Assembly: GCA_964373165.1 (NCBI GenBank)
Contig: CAYJTF010000003.1
Location: 1-46,539 of the forward strand
Length of the DNA: 46,539 nt
Source of the DNA: JAGVVZ01 sp964373165
Lineage (GTDB): Archaea > Aenigmatarchaeota > Aenigmatarchaeia > CG10238-14
Reading direction: 5' to 3'
Every line of letters begins with the position of its first letter. Position 1 is the stretch's first letter. Positions 21,920-30,693 of this stretch are shown piece after piece. The translations under genes were made by a program, and so were the position numbers. The notes beneath the pieces are model-generated. The model was not told the DNA's origin. It was given only the letters and a program-made list of their open reading frames with translations, and made no database searches.

Positions 21920-23578
21920 ATGGTTAATGCAACAATAGGTCAATTAGGCGGACAGCCTGTTTTGATATTACCGGAAGGTACATTAAGAACGAGAGGAAAA
22001 ACAGCGCAGGAAAATAATATTGCTGCTGCTAAGGCAGTCAGTGACGCTGTTAGAACAACTCTTGGACCTAAAGGTATGGATAAAATGCTTGTAGATTCAA
22101 TAGGTGATATTGTTATAACAAACGATGGTGTTACGATATTAGAAGAGATGCAAATAGAGCATCCTGCAGCAAAAATGATGGTTGAAGTCGCTAAAACTCA
22201 GAATGAGGAGGTGGGTGACGGTACAACCACTGCAGTTGTTATTGCAGGCGAATTATTGAAGAGAGCAGGAGATCTTCTTGAGCAAGACATACATCCCACA
22301 GTAATTATTCGTGGATACAATTTAGCAATGAAAAAAGCAATAGAAGTTCTAGAAAAAATATCAAAACCCGTGACAATAGAAGATAAAGAGACTTTGAAGA
22401 AAATTGCCCTTACAAGTATGAGTGGAAAGTCAGGGTATGGCAATATGGAACATCTGGCTAATTTAGTTGTTGATGCAGTCATGCAAGTAGCCGAAAAGAA
22501 AAATGGCAAAGTAGTAATTGACACGGATAACGTTAAGAGAGAGAAGAAACAGGGCGGTTCCTCTGAAAACACGGAATTAATAAAAGGAATATTGATTGAT
22601 AAGGAAGTAGTTCATCCAGGTATGCCCAAAGAAGTGAAAGATGCTAAAATTGCCTTGGTTGATGCAGCTTTGGAAGTTAAAGAGACGGAAACTGATGCAC
22701 AGATAAGAATAACAGATCCAATGAAGTTGCAAGAATTCATTGAACAAGAAGAGAAATCATTGAAAAATATGGCAGAGAAAGTATCTTCATCAGGTGCTAA
22801 TGTACTATTCTGCCAAAAAGGAATTGATGACACAGCTCAACATTATTTAGCTAAGAAAGGAATACTGGCAGCAAGAAGAGTAAAAAAATCTGACATGGAA
22901 GCTTTGGCAAAGGCGACAGGCGGGAAGGTTATCACAAACCTTGACGATTTGTCGAAAGATGATTTGGGTTATGCAAAGTTAGTTGAAGAACAAAAAGTAG
23001 GAGACGAGCAAATGGTGTTTGTCAGAGATTGTAAAAACCCAAAAGCAGTTAGCATTTTAGTCAGAGGTGGGACAGAGCATGTTGTCGATGAGGTAGATAG
23101 AGCAATAGAAGACGCCATAGGTTCAGTATCTTCTGCAATAGAAGTTGGTAAAGTGGTTCCAGGCGGGGGTGCACCTGAGTCTGAAGTTTCGAGAGAATTA
23201 AGAAAATATTCTGAAGGACTAAAAGGACGAGAACAACTAGCAGTGAATGCATTTGCTGATGCGATGGAAGTCATTCCAAGAAGTTTGGCAGAAAACGGTG
23301 GATTAGATCCGATAGATACACTTGTTTCCTTAAGGGCTGATCACGAAAACAAGAAACAGGAAATGGGTGTTAATGTCTTCGATGGTGGAACAATGGATAT
23401 GCTGAAAGCAGGTGTTGTTGAACCCTTGAAAATCAAAACACAAGCTCTAAAATCTGCGACAGAAGCAGCAGAAATGATTTTGAGAATAGATGACGTAATA
23501 TCTGCTTCTAAACTAGATAAAAGCGGCGGAATGCCACCAGGCGGAATGCCAAACATGGGCGGAGGCGAAGATTACTAA
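21920..23578 (+). CDS. thsA: thermosome subunit (group II chaperonin)
   Basis: A 552-residue subunit of the archaeal ATP-driven folding chamber. ATP-binding motifs are RTTLGPKGMDKMLVD, TNDGVTILEE, EVGDGTTTAVV and VVPGGGAPESEVSR. The helical protrusion/apical part lies around 240-310, and the C-terminal tail is GGMPPGGMPNMGG, the flexible repeat inside the ring. Length is normal. It has GGAGGTG 8 bases before the ATG. The partner prefoldin alpha gene is also in this window. A T-rich tract follows the stop. Confidence 0.96.
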   Translation: MVNATIGQLGGQPVLILPEGTLRTRGKTAQENNIAAAKAVSDAVRTTLGPKGMDKMLVDSIGDIVITNDGVTILEEMQIEHPAAKMMVEVAKTQNEEVGDGTTTAVVIAGELLKRAGDLLEQDIHPTVIIRGYNLAMKKAIEVLEKISKPVTIEDKETLKKIALTSMSGKSGYGNMEHLANLVVDAVMQVAEKKNGKVVIDTDNVKREKKQGGSSENTELIKGILIDKEVVHPGMPKEVKDAKIALVDAALEVKETETDAQIRITDPMKLQEFIEQEEKSLKNMAEKVSSSGANVLFCQKGIDDTAQHYLAKKGILAARRVKKSDMEALAKATGGKVITNLDDLSKDDLGYAKLVEEQKVGDEQMVFVRDCKNPKAVSILVRGGTEHVVDEVDRAIEDAIGSVSSAIEVGKVVPGGGAPESEVSRELRKYSEGLKGREQLAVNAFADAMEVIPRSLAENGGLDPIDTLVSLRADHENKKQEMGVNVFDGGTMDMLKAGVVEPLKIKTQALKSATEAAEMILRIDDVISASKLDKSGGMPPGGMPNMGGGEDY

Positions 23579-23606
23579 TTTTTTATTCTTTCCCTCTTTT
23601 TCTTTT
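23579..23606 (+). terminator. T-rich archaeal terminator after thsA
   Basis: Directly after the thsA stop come several T-runs (TTTTTT, CTTT, CTCTTTTTCTTTT), the intrinsic termination pattern of archaea, which is also the substrate type for aCPSF1. A new TATA-like stretch follows at about 23607-23635 for the pilus operon. Confidence 0.6.
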
Positions 23607-23677
23607 GTATATAAGTTTTTTATTATACTATATCAAATAATTTAAAGTAAGGAATCTAATTATAATTTGGTGGAAAT

Positions 23678-24190
23678 ATGAACGAAGACGAAGAATATGA
23701 AATTGTTCCAGTTTCTCCATTGAGGCAATTAGAAAAAAGAATGGATAAGATTGAAACATTTTCAGCTAACGATCCTAAGTCTATACTAAGGGATATTGTT
23801 GACATTATAAGGATGAATCAAACAATAGTAGATGAATTAGTTAGATCAAACGATTCGCTAAAATTAGAATTAGCTAAATTGCCTGCAAAAATAGATGAGA
23901 TGACATCTCAACTTAAAGAGCTCGTTATGTTTATTAAAAGTTCTGGTGAAGAGGAAATTGTTTCTATGAATCAAGAGTCAATGAGGCCCATAGTAGACAA
24001 ACTTGATGAATTAGTTAAAACTAATAAAGTTATGACTGATAGGAATGACTCTGTTGTTGAATTGTTGGATGAAATTAGCAAGAGACTTAAAAAACCAACA
24101 TTACAGCCAAGATTACCAAGACCTATTTTGCAGCCAGCTGGCGCAAACCCAATGATGAGACCAGCAATGAAAAGACCAGGGCAATTGTAA
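23678..24190 (+). CDS. coiled-coil protein leading the pilus operon
   Basis: A 170-residue soluble protein. The N terminus VPVSPLRQLEKRMDKIE starts a coiled coil that continues through DIIRMNQTIVDELVRSNDSL and LPAKIDEMTSQLKELVMFIK to about residue 135. A Pro/Met/Arg-rich tail follows (LPRPILQPAGANPMMRPAMK). GGTGG lies 6 bases before the ATG. It is 12 bases before the first pilin gene. Similar VSP..R.LEKR proteins sit beside type IV pilus genes in other DPANN genomes as I recall; a cytoplasmic scaffold or motor-accessory role, like FlaC/D/E of archaella, is inferred. Confidence 0.65.
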   Translation: MNEDEEYEIVPVSPLRQLEKRMDKIETFSANDPKSILRDIVDIIRMNQTIVDELVRSNDSLKLELAKLPAKIDEMTSQLKELVMFIKSSGEEEIVSMNQESMRPIVDKLDELVKTNKVMTDRNDSVVELLDEISKRLKKPTLQPRLPRPILQPAGANPMMRPAMKRPGQL

Positions 24191-24202
24191 TGAGGTAGAA
24201 AA

Positions 24203-24607
24203 ATGAAAGGAATTTCTGCAGTAGTTGCAACAATTTTACTTTTATTAATAACAATTGCTTTAGCTACAACCGCATATTTCTATATTACTAATTTTCTTAG
24301 TGGGAAAACTTCCAAAGTTGTTAGTGTAGTCGCTGATTGCACTAATGGAAAAATTTCATTAATTGTATCAAATGTTGGTCAAACAGATATAGTTAATACA
24401 GGTGGTACAGGAGATTTGAAGATATTAGTTGATAATAAACTAAATACTACCGATTTCGAAGAAAATGGAGCTAGCGGAGATATAACATATACAATACCCG
24501 TCAGAGGTGTAGTGGCTCTAGTAAGCAAAAATACAGTCCCGTCAAGTAGCCAATACAGAATTGTTGTAGCAACTCCAAATCCTGAGATTTTAACCGTGTT
24601 TTGCTAA
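24203..24607 (+). CDS. type IV pilin (archaeal, DUF1628-like N terminus)
   Basis: A 134-residue pilin. The class III signal peptide is very short: MKG, cleavage after Gly3, then the hydrophobic assembly helix ISAVVATILLLLITIALATT. The mature part is a beta-rich domain (KISLIVSNVGQTDIVNTGG). This is the best candidate for the major subunit because its helix is the canonical ISAVVATILLLLITIALA type. A prepilin peptidase must be encoded elsewhere. Confidence 0.85.
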   Translation: MKGISAVVATILLLLITIALATTAYFYITNFLSGKTSKVVSVVADCTNGKISLIVSNVGQTDIVNTGGTGDLKILVDNKLNTTDFEENGASGDITYTIPVRGVVALVSKNTVPSSSQYRIVVATPNPEILTVFC

Positions 24608-24617
24608 GTGTAATAGA

Positions 24618-25223
24618 ATGAGAAAAGGACAAGTTCAACCAGTTTCAGTAATCCTTATTATAGTTATATCTCTCGGCGCAATTGCGACCGTATTGCCGTG
24701 GGCGAATACTATGATACAAAAAAGAAAGGATTCTAAAAGCGTGGATGACGTTTTCAATTTTTTTATGTCTCTTGACAGGTCAATCAGAGAGATAGCCGAA
24801 AGTGGTGGTGAAGAAACGATATCTTTGAAAGTGCCGGGCAGATTCACGATTTATCCAGAAACAGTTACTAGTCCTTCAAACAATTCTATAGTTTTTGTTT
24901 TTGAGAGTAAAATCTCCAACGTGGCTGAAGGTGATTGGGTACCATTAAATAATCCTAATGTCAACTCAACTGCTGTGCTAAGTGTTGATACGCCCTCCGT
25001 TGTTTTTGCCAGAGCTGTTGATAGTTCAGATAATTTGGATGTTTATTACAGATTGTGGTATAGAAGGCTTATAGATCCGGTTTCAAATCAGGGATACTGG
25101 ATAGTATTGAACACAACAGATAATACAGTTAAGGAGACAACAACGGGATTCATGAGAATTCAAAGAATAGGTTCCAGACAGGCTCAAGGTTTAACTATAA
25201 CCGAAATTAATATTATTGTTTGA
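24618..25223 (+). CDS. pilin-like secreted protein
   Basis: A 201-residue protein starting MRKGQVQPVSVILIIVISLG, a KGQ-type class III signal followed by a hydrophobic helix. The large outer domain is beta-rich (ETISLKVPGRFTIYPETV, SIVFVFESKI, YYRLWYRRLIDPV). It ends with MRIQRIGSRQAQGLTITEIN. It starts 10 bases after the pilin stop and overlaps the next frame slightly. Likely a minor pilin. Confidence 0.75.
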   Translation: MRKGQVQPVSVILIIVISLGAIATVLPWANTMIQKRKDSKSVDDVFNFFMSLDRSIREIAESGGEETISLKVPGRFTIYPETVTSPSNNSIVFVFESKISNVAEGDWVPLNNPNVNSTAVLSVDTPSVVFARAVDSSDNLDVYYRLWYRRLIDPVSNQGYWIVLNTTDNTVKETTTGFMRIQRIGSRQAQGLTITEINIIV

Positions 25224-25228
25224 GGGTA

Positions 25229-25654
25229 ATGAAAGGTCAAACCATTATAGTGGAGTTTATTTTGTTTTTTGTTATATCGTTCAGTTTGTTCATAACCATA
25301 AGCTTTATTTTTTACAATCAAAATGTTAACTTGAATCAAAAAATAGGAGATTCTTTGTTAGACTCAGTTAACAGCCTGATTACCACCAACATTATTAGAG
25401 GTGCGGGATGCAGGGGGTGTGACAACATAACCATGAAAGAAACTACTCCGGCAAGATTAGGCGGGTTTTTCTATATAATTAGCCTTAATAAACAAAATTT
25501 GAACAACACAATGTTATCAGAAAAATCGATTTCAAAAACATCCTTAATTTTTAACTTAAATGAAACCTATAATCAGACAGGGCAAACAAAAGGTGAAAAT
25601 AAAATAGTAGAAATAACAATTAATAATATTAGAAGAACAATCAGCGTGAAATAA
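25229..25654 (+). CDS. pilin-like protein with CxxC
   Basis: A 141-residue protein beginning MKGQTIIVEFILFFVISFSL: a KGQ signal, a Glu five residues into the mature helix as in classical pilins, then a hydrophobic helix. The outer domain has RGAGCRGCDNITMK, a CxxC pair that may form a disulfide or bind metal. The ATG at 25229 follows GAGGGTA; an in-frame TTG at 25220 overlaps the previous gene and was not chosen. The stop is immediately followed by the ATPase start. Confidence 0.75.
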   Translation: MKGQTIIVEFILFFVISFSLFITISFIFYNQNVNLNQKIGDSLLDSVNSLITTNIIRGAGCRGCDNITMKETTPARLGGFFYIISLNKQNLNNTMLSEKSISKTSLIFNLNETYNQTGQTKGENKIVEITINNIRRTISVK

Positions 25655-27436
25655 ATGGATACAAGAGTTGTTTTTAGGAAATTAGTCAGCGGTTATAGAA
25701 ATTTGAATAAAAAAGAAAGTTATAATACCTATAACCCAATTCCCGTAATAATTTCTGGATCTCCGTCAAAACTTCAAATAGGATCTAATTTAATCCAGCA
25801 ACCTGTTATGGAAACTTCACTTCAAACTGTTGAGCAAGACCAAAAAACAGAATATATTTTTGATGGTGTTGAAATACCTGAATTTTCCTCGAAGAAAATA
25901 ACATTCCGAGGTATTAAAGAAGAAGAACAAGAAGGCAAAGCAAGTTTTATCTATCCATTGATACCCGAAAAACCAACAAAAAACGAACCCGTTCTCGCTT
26001 ATGCTAAAATTAGCTGGAACCAAGAGAAAAATAGATATGAGTATAGTGTAGTTCAGCCCCAAATAACACAAGAACTGCAGGGCATACTTGTGAGAATAAA
26101 GAGTTTGCTGGAAGAAAAATTAGACGTAGATTTTGCAAAAATGAAAGAAACCGAAGTGAAGGATTATTTACATAACCAGATAGAAGTGTTAATGAATTAT
26201 TTCGGAATAAAAATTTCGGAAGTTGATAAACAAGTCTTATTTTACTATATAGATAGGGATTTTCTTGGTCTTGGGATGATAGAACCGTTAATGCATGATT
26301 CAGAGATAGAGGATATAAGCTGTGATGGTGCAGGCATTCCTGTCTTTGTATTTCACAGAAATCCCAAGATAGGATCTATAGTCACTAATCTAATGATTGA
26401 AGATAAAGATGAATTAGACACGTATCTGATTCGTTTAGCTCAATTGACAGGACAAGCTGTATCAGTTATAGATCCTTTATTAAATGGAACATTACCAGAC
26501 GGTTCTAGAATTCAGGGAACTTTAGGAACAGATATTGCAAAAAGAGGATCTAACTTTACAATCAGAAAATTCACTAAATTTCCATTTACACCGACGCATT
26601 TCTTAAATTACGGAACACTGGACATAAAAACTCTGGCATTTTTATGGATGACTGTTGATTACAGCTTTAGCCTTTTAGCATCAGGAGGAACAGCGACAGG
26701 CAAGACTAGCTTCCTTAATATGCTATCTTTATTCATCAGACCTGAAATGAAAATAGTCAGCATTGAAGATACAGGAGAGATCCAATTGCCACATCCGCAC
26801 TGGATACCTCACGTCTCAAGAGTAGCTATATCAGATCAAAACAAACAAAGAGGAGATGTGGATTTATTTGATTTATTGAGAGAGAGCTTGAGACAGAGAC
26901 CAGATTATATTATAGTAGGTGAAGTGAGAGGAAGGGAAGCTTATGTTTTATTCCAACAAATGGCGACAGGACACGCATCTCTAGCAACCATACACGCAGA
27001 GAATTTTGATAAATTAATCGATAGATTAATAACACCGCCGATCCAACTACCTCCAAGTTTGATAGAAAGTCTGGATGTCTTAGTATTTATGTCGAACTTG
27101 AAATACAGAGGTAAATTTGTAAGAAAAATCCAAAGCATTTACGAGGTTATAGGTTTTGATTATCAGAAAAATAGACCTAAAATAAATAAAGTAGTAGAAT
27201 GGAATTCAGAAACAGATAAGTTTGTTATTAAAAATAAAAGCCTATTGCTTCACAAAATAATGAAGAAAACAGGGTTGAAAGATGATCAAATAAAAGAGGA
27301 ACTAAAACGAAGAATGATTGTACTTTATTGGATGAAAGAAAGAAATATAACAGATTATAGAGATGTTGGAAGAATTGTTAACTTATATTACAATTACCCA
27401 CTTCAAGTTCTTGAAGCAATAAGTGGTGAAATTTGA
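25655..27436 (+). CDS. type II/IV secretion ATPase (pilus assembly motor)
   Basis: A 593-residue VirB11/TadA/PilT-family ATPase that powers pilin insertion into the filament. About 100 poorly conserved N-terminal residues precede the N domain. The catalytic part has LNGTLPDGSRIQGTLG, Walker A SGGTATGKTSFLNML (Lys350), the Asp box VSIEDTGEIQLPHPHW, Walker B RQRPDYIIVGEVRGREAYV (Glu423) and the His box TGHASLATIHAENFD. The C-terminal 100 residues are helical. It starts with no gap after the CxxC pilin and overlaps the next gene by 4 bases. No FlaH partner is present, so this is a pilus rather than an archaellum. Confidence 0.93.
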   Translation: MDTRVVFRKLVSGYRNLNKKESYNTYNPIPVIISGSPSKLQIGSNLIQQPVMETSLQTVEQDQKTEYIFDGVEIPEFSSKKITFRGIKEEEQEGKASFIYPLIPEKPTKNEPVLAYAKISWNQEKNRYEYSVVQPQITQELQGILVRIKSLLEEKLDVDFAKMKETEVKDYLHNQIEVLMNYFGIKISEVDKQVLFYYIDRDFLGLGMIEPLMHDSEIEDISCDGAGIPVFVFHRNPKIGSIVTNLMIEDKDELDTYLIRLAQLTGQAVSVIDPLLNGTLPDGSRIQGTLGTDIAKRGSNFTIRKFTKFPFTPTHFLNYGTLDIKTLAFLWMTVDYSFSLLASGGTATGKTSFLNMLSLFIRPEMKIVSIEDTGEIQLPHPHWIPHVSRVAISDQNKQRGDVDLFDLLRESLRQRPDYIIVGEVRGREAYVLFQQMATGHASLATIHAENFDKLIDRLITPPIQLPPSLIESLDVLVFMSNLKYRGKFVRKIQSIYEVIGFDYQKNRPKINKVVEWNSETDKFVIKNKSLLLHKIMKKTGLKDDQIKEELKRRMIVLYWMKERNITDYRDVGRIVNLYYNYPLQVLEAISGEI

Positions 27437-28308
27437 TGTCCTCTTATGTAAGATTTGCTATCAATTTTTTAAGTAAATATGTTCAGCCTCATGTGGATTT
27501 TTTTTCTGAATTGAAACTAAACCTGAAAAAAAGTGGTTTAAGAAAAACGGTTGAAGAATATTTATCAACATCTATTTTGACATGTTTGATCCTGTTCGTT
27601 GTTGAGGTACCTGTAATATCATTCATATTCTCCTTATTGGGAATGGGCGTGCTTTTCAGTCTTATAATGTCGGTGACGGTTTCGTTGTGTATAAGCATTG
27701 TTTTCTTTATTCTTTTCATCAATTATCCAAAATTTCTTATAAGCGATAAAGCGAAAGGAATAGATAGATCGCTGCCCTTCGCTACTATATATTTATCTAC
27801 TATTGCAAGTTCCAGACTGCCCCCGCATAAAATTTTAGAGATATTTTCTAAATTCAAGGAATACGGCGAAATAAATGATGAAGTTAAAAAAATGGTGACT
27901 GACATGAAGGCTTTCGGATTGAATATTTACGATAGTATGGATAAGGCAGTAGACAGATCTGCCTCAAATGACTTTAAAGAACTTTTATGGTCCATGTCCT
28001 CAACTCTGAAAGCAGGCGGGGATTTAAGTGTTTATCTGACAGAAAAATCTAAAACATTTTTGGGTAATTATAGAAGAAAACTCAATGACTTCGCTCACTC
28101 TTTGGCCGTATTTTTAGAGGTATATTTAACAGCAATAGTTCTTGGTACAATATTTTTTACAATATTGACTTCTATAATGTCAGGCCTTGGAGGAATGCCT
28201 GTAACGAATATTGTGTTTATTCAGTTTTTCCTGATATTTTTGTTTATGCCACTGATATCTTTAGCTTTCATAGTTTTGATAAAAGCATCATCGCCAGGAG
28301 GGGAGTGA
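27433..28308 (+). CDS. pilus platform protein 1 (T2SSF, TadB/TadC-like)
   Basis: A 291-residue membrane protein with one T2SSF domain. Two TM helices near residues 45-65 and 70-95 come first, then the cytoplasmic helical bundle (SLPFATIYLSTIASSRLPPH, MKAFGLNIYDSMDKAVDRSA, LWSMSSTLKAGGDLSVYLTE), then two C-terminal TMs. In archaella the FlaJ platform carries two such domains in one chain; here they are on two separate genes. It overlaps the ATPase gene by 4 bases and touches the next gene. Confidence 0.85.
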   Translation: MMSSYVRFAINFLSKYVQPHVDFFSELKLNLKKSGLRKTVEEYLSTSILTCLILFVVEVPVISFIFSLLGMGVLFSLIMSVTVSLCISIVFFILFINYPKFLISDKAKGIDRSLPFATIYLSTIASSRLPPHKILEIFSKFKEYGEINDEVKKMVTDMKAFGLNIYDSMDKAVDRSASNDFKELLWSMSSTLKAGGDLSVYLTEKSKTFLGNYRRKLNDFAHSLAVFLEVYLTAIVLGTIFFTILTSIMSGLGGMPVTNIVFIQFFLIFLFMPLISLAFIVLIKASSPGGE

Positions 28309-29256
28309 GTGGTTAAGGCAGATCTATCAAGAGAAATGAAGGTATTAATAATATCAATAATCATTTCTCTAGTAGCAATTTTTATAGGAATAATAAGTGG
28401 GGATATAGGAGTTCTGGGGAACATAATAATATTATCTGTTTTTTTTATCGGGCTGCCACAACTGATTTTCAACTATATGAACTATAGAGATCTCAAAGAA
28501 ATAGAGTTTAGATACCCAATTTTTTTACGAGATTTGGTGGAGTCAACACGTGCAGGTTTGCCTTTGCACAAAGCGATCAGATCTGTTAGCAAAACTGATT
28601 ACGGCCCTTTGAGTAAAGAAGTAAAAAAGATGGCTCATCAACTATCGTGGAATGTGAATATTATAAAAGTATTAGAACAGTCCAGAGATAGATTAAAAAA
28701 TAGCGAATCGTTGAATAGAATTATTAGAGTTCTTATAGAAACGTATAAATCAGGTGGATCTGTTGATCAAACATTAGAATCCTTAGCAAACACCCTTTCA
28801 ACAATACAAGAAACCCAAAAAGAAAGAAAGAGCATACTAAGTCAGTATGTGGTTGCAATGTATGCCATAACATTCGTCTTTATTGGTATAGTTGTAGGTA
28901 TAAACAGATTGCTTGTACCTATATTTTCCTCTGCTAATTTAGGCGCTAATCCGATAAGCGGCTCTGTACCGAATCCTTGTGAAGCGTGTGCTTATGGTGG
29001 CGGGGCATCTTGCGCCCCATGCTATATATATTTTAACGTTTGTAATCTGATGGGTATAGATACTTCAGGTATATCGTGTTATTATGTCGCCCTGTTTTAT
29101 TCCATGACAGCAATACAATCTATAACAGGGGGCTTAGTGGCAGGCCAGATAGGAGAGGCATCTCTACGCTCGGGTATTAAGCATAGCGTTATTCTATTCT
29201 TGGCATCGTCTGGTATATTCTTTATCTTTGTTAGAATGGGTTTGCTTGGTGGTTGA
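28309..29256 (+). CDS. pilus platform protein 2 (T2SSF) with six-Cys loop
   Basis: A 315-residue membrane protein with the second T2SSF domain: two N-terminal TMs, cytoplasmic bundle (FLRDLVESTRAGLPLHKAIR, IRVLIETYKSGGSVDQTLES) and C-terminal TMs. Between two of the latter is a long loop, probably extracellular, with Cys224, 227, 235, 238, 245 and 257: two CxxC pairs (CEAC, CAPC) plus two more. Such a knot could bind zinc or form disulfides. It starts with GTG directly after the preceding stop; GGAGGGGAG just upstream is the ribosome site. Confidence 0.85.
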   Translation: MVKADLSREMKVLIISIIISLVAIFIGIISGDIGVLGNIIILSVFFIGLPQLIFNYMNYRDLKEIEFRYPIFLRDLVESTRAGLPLHKAIRSVSKTDYGPLSKEVKKMAHQLSWNVNIIKVLEQSRDRLKNSESLNRIIRVLIETYKSGGSVDQTLESLANTLSTIQETQKERKSILSQYVVAMYAITFVFIGIVVGINRLLVPIFSSANLGANPISGSVPNPCEACAYGGGASCAPCYIYFNVCNLMGIDTSGISCYYVALFYSMTAIQSITGGLVAGQIGEASLRSGIKHSVILFLASSGIFFIFVRMGLLGG

Positions 29257-29775
29257 TTGAAAGGCCAGCTCACCATAGAGTATCTGATCTCTTTCGGTAT
29301 TTTTGTCACTCTAATAGGGTACATTTATCTATCATACACAAAAAATATTCCGATTTTTGTTGATGAAGTTAAAAAAGAGGTAACGAGGTCAGAAGCATTT
29401 CAGATTTCCGAATTATTAATAAATAATCCAGGTGAACCATCTTCTTGGACTTTCGCTACAGTGAAAAGAATAGGGCTATCAAATAACACTGCCGGAAAAC
29501 AAAACTTAATAACAATGAATAAGATAAATGAACTATCTAATTTTAATTGTCTCGTCCCTTCTGAATATCTATCATTGCAGAAAAAAATAGCTACAAACAA
29601 ACAGGTGTCACTATTCATTTTGGATATAAACACAATAGATGAAGTTAGAACACCACTCTATACATGCAAATCTCCCATAATACAAAAAACAGCTATAAAC
29701 ACGACGATTAGAAGATTAACTGCATATAATGACGGTAATTTAATTAAAACCGCCGAAATTATAGTTCAGGTGTGA
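29257..29775 (+). CDS. pilin-like protein
   Basis: A 172-residue protein starting at a TTG that touches the preceding stop. It opens MKGQLTIEYLISFGIFVTLI, a KGQ class III signal with Glu five residues after the cleavage site, then a hydrophobic helix. The outer domain includes GEPSSWTFATVKRIGLSNN and several Cys residues (NFNCLVP, YTCKSP). Probably a minor pilin. Confidence 0.75.
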   Translation: MKGQLTIEYLISFGIFVTLIGYIYLSYTKNIPIFVDEVKKEVTRSEAFQISELLINNPGEPSSWTFATVKRIGLSNNTAGKQNLITMNKINELSNFNCLVPSEYLSLQKKIATNKQVSLFILDINTIDEVRTPLYTCKSPIIQKTAINTTIRRLTAYNDGNLIKTAEIIVQV

Positions 29776-29778
29776 TTT

Positions 29779-30183
29779 ATGAAGGGAATAATAAGCATTC
29801 TAGAAGTTTTGCTGACAGCCTTAATTCTTATTCTTTCATTCTTGCATTTTTTTCCTCAATATGTCGTCAAAACAAACTGGAAATCTGCATTACTCGAGAC
29901 AGCCGTCATAGACGCATTGAATACTGTTGACAGAATGAATATGACATATGAATTTGCGAAAAACAACACACAATTCAATCAGTTTATAAATAGTGTTTAT
30001 TCGCCTAAATATACTGGAACAGCTTTGGTTTCTTGGAAAAATATAGAAGATCTGTCTGAAGGATCAAATACCACAATCCCATATTTTTCTAAAGGTTATA
30101 AGGAGACGATGGTCGATGTTGTTAATACAACCGCCGGTTATAAAGTTTACAGTTTTACTTTGGGCATGGGATTTGTTTTTTAA
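29779..30183 (+). CDS. pilin-like protein
   Basis: A 134-residue protein beginning MKGIISILEVLLTALILILS, again Gly3 then Glu in the early helix and a long hydrophobic run. The outer part is small and polar with an aromatic C-terminal end (YSFTLGMGFVF). It follows the previous gene by 3 bases. It is the fifth pilin-like protein of the operon. Confidence 0.7.
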   Translation: MKGIISILEVLLTALILILSFLHFFPQYVVKTNWKSALLETAVIDALNTVDRMNMTYEFAKNNTQFNQFINSVYSPKYTGTALVSWKNIEDLSEGSNTTIPYFSKGYKETMVDVVNTTAGYKVYSFTLGMGFVF

Positions 30184-30200
30184 AGCAGGGAGTGTTTATT

Positions 30201-30689
30201 ATGTCAATACCGGATTTAATTTATATATTAACTTTTCCTGGAGTAATTATACACGAATTCGCTCATCAGATTTTCTGTTATTTTTCGAATGTTAAAGTGC
30301 ATAAAGTTTGTTATTTCAGATTCGGAAATCCCGCCGGGTATGTAGTCCATGAAGTTCCAAACTCATATATAAAAATGTTATTAATTGATGTCGGTCCGCT
30401 TTTTGTCAACACTTTAATATCTATAATCGCTTTCTATTTTGGAGTTTTGAATTTTAATTTAATTTTAATATGGTTGGGATTTTCAATAGGAGCTCATTCC
30501 TTCCCGAGCTCTGGAGATGCAGATGCTCTATGGAAATATACTAAGAAATTTATAAGAAAAAATCCATTAATTTTACTTGGCATACCTATTATTTTAATGA
30601 TCAAAGTTGTAAATGGGTTCAGGTCATTCTATATAGATTTAGCTTATCCCGTTATTCTGTTCTTCATTATAATGAGTTACGTTATTTAA
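30201..30689 (+). CDS. HExxH membrane metalloprotease-like protein
   Basis: A 162-residue protein with about four TM segments. The zinc-protease motif HEFAH (His18-His22) lies at the end of the first helix. A second acidic residue that could complete the site is in LLIDVGPLFVNTL, and GDADALWKYTKKF follows. The pattern resembles DUF3267/M50-like zincins. AGGGAG lies about 8 bases before the ATG at 30201. The gene is 17 bases after the last pilin, so it may process pilus proteins, though a link to a general membrane protease role is equally possible. Confidence 0.65.
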   Translation: MSIPDLIYILTFPGVIIHEFAHQIFCYFSNVKVHKVCYFRFGNPAGYVVHEVPNSYIKMLLIDVGPLFVNTLISIIAFYFGVLNFNLILIWLGFSIGAHSFPSSGDADALWKYTKKFIRKNPLILLGIPIILMIKVVNGFRSFYIDLAYPVILFFIIMSYVI

Positions 30690-30693
30690 TTTT

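Noticed and set aside
21920..23578. Several long minus-strand frames opposite the thermosome gene
   Set aside because: They are shadows of strong codon bias in thsA; their products are low-complexity Ser/Leu-rich and lack starts with ribosome sites.
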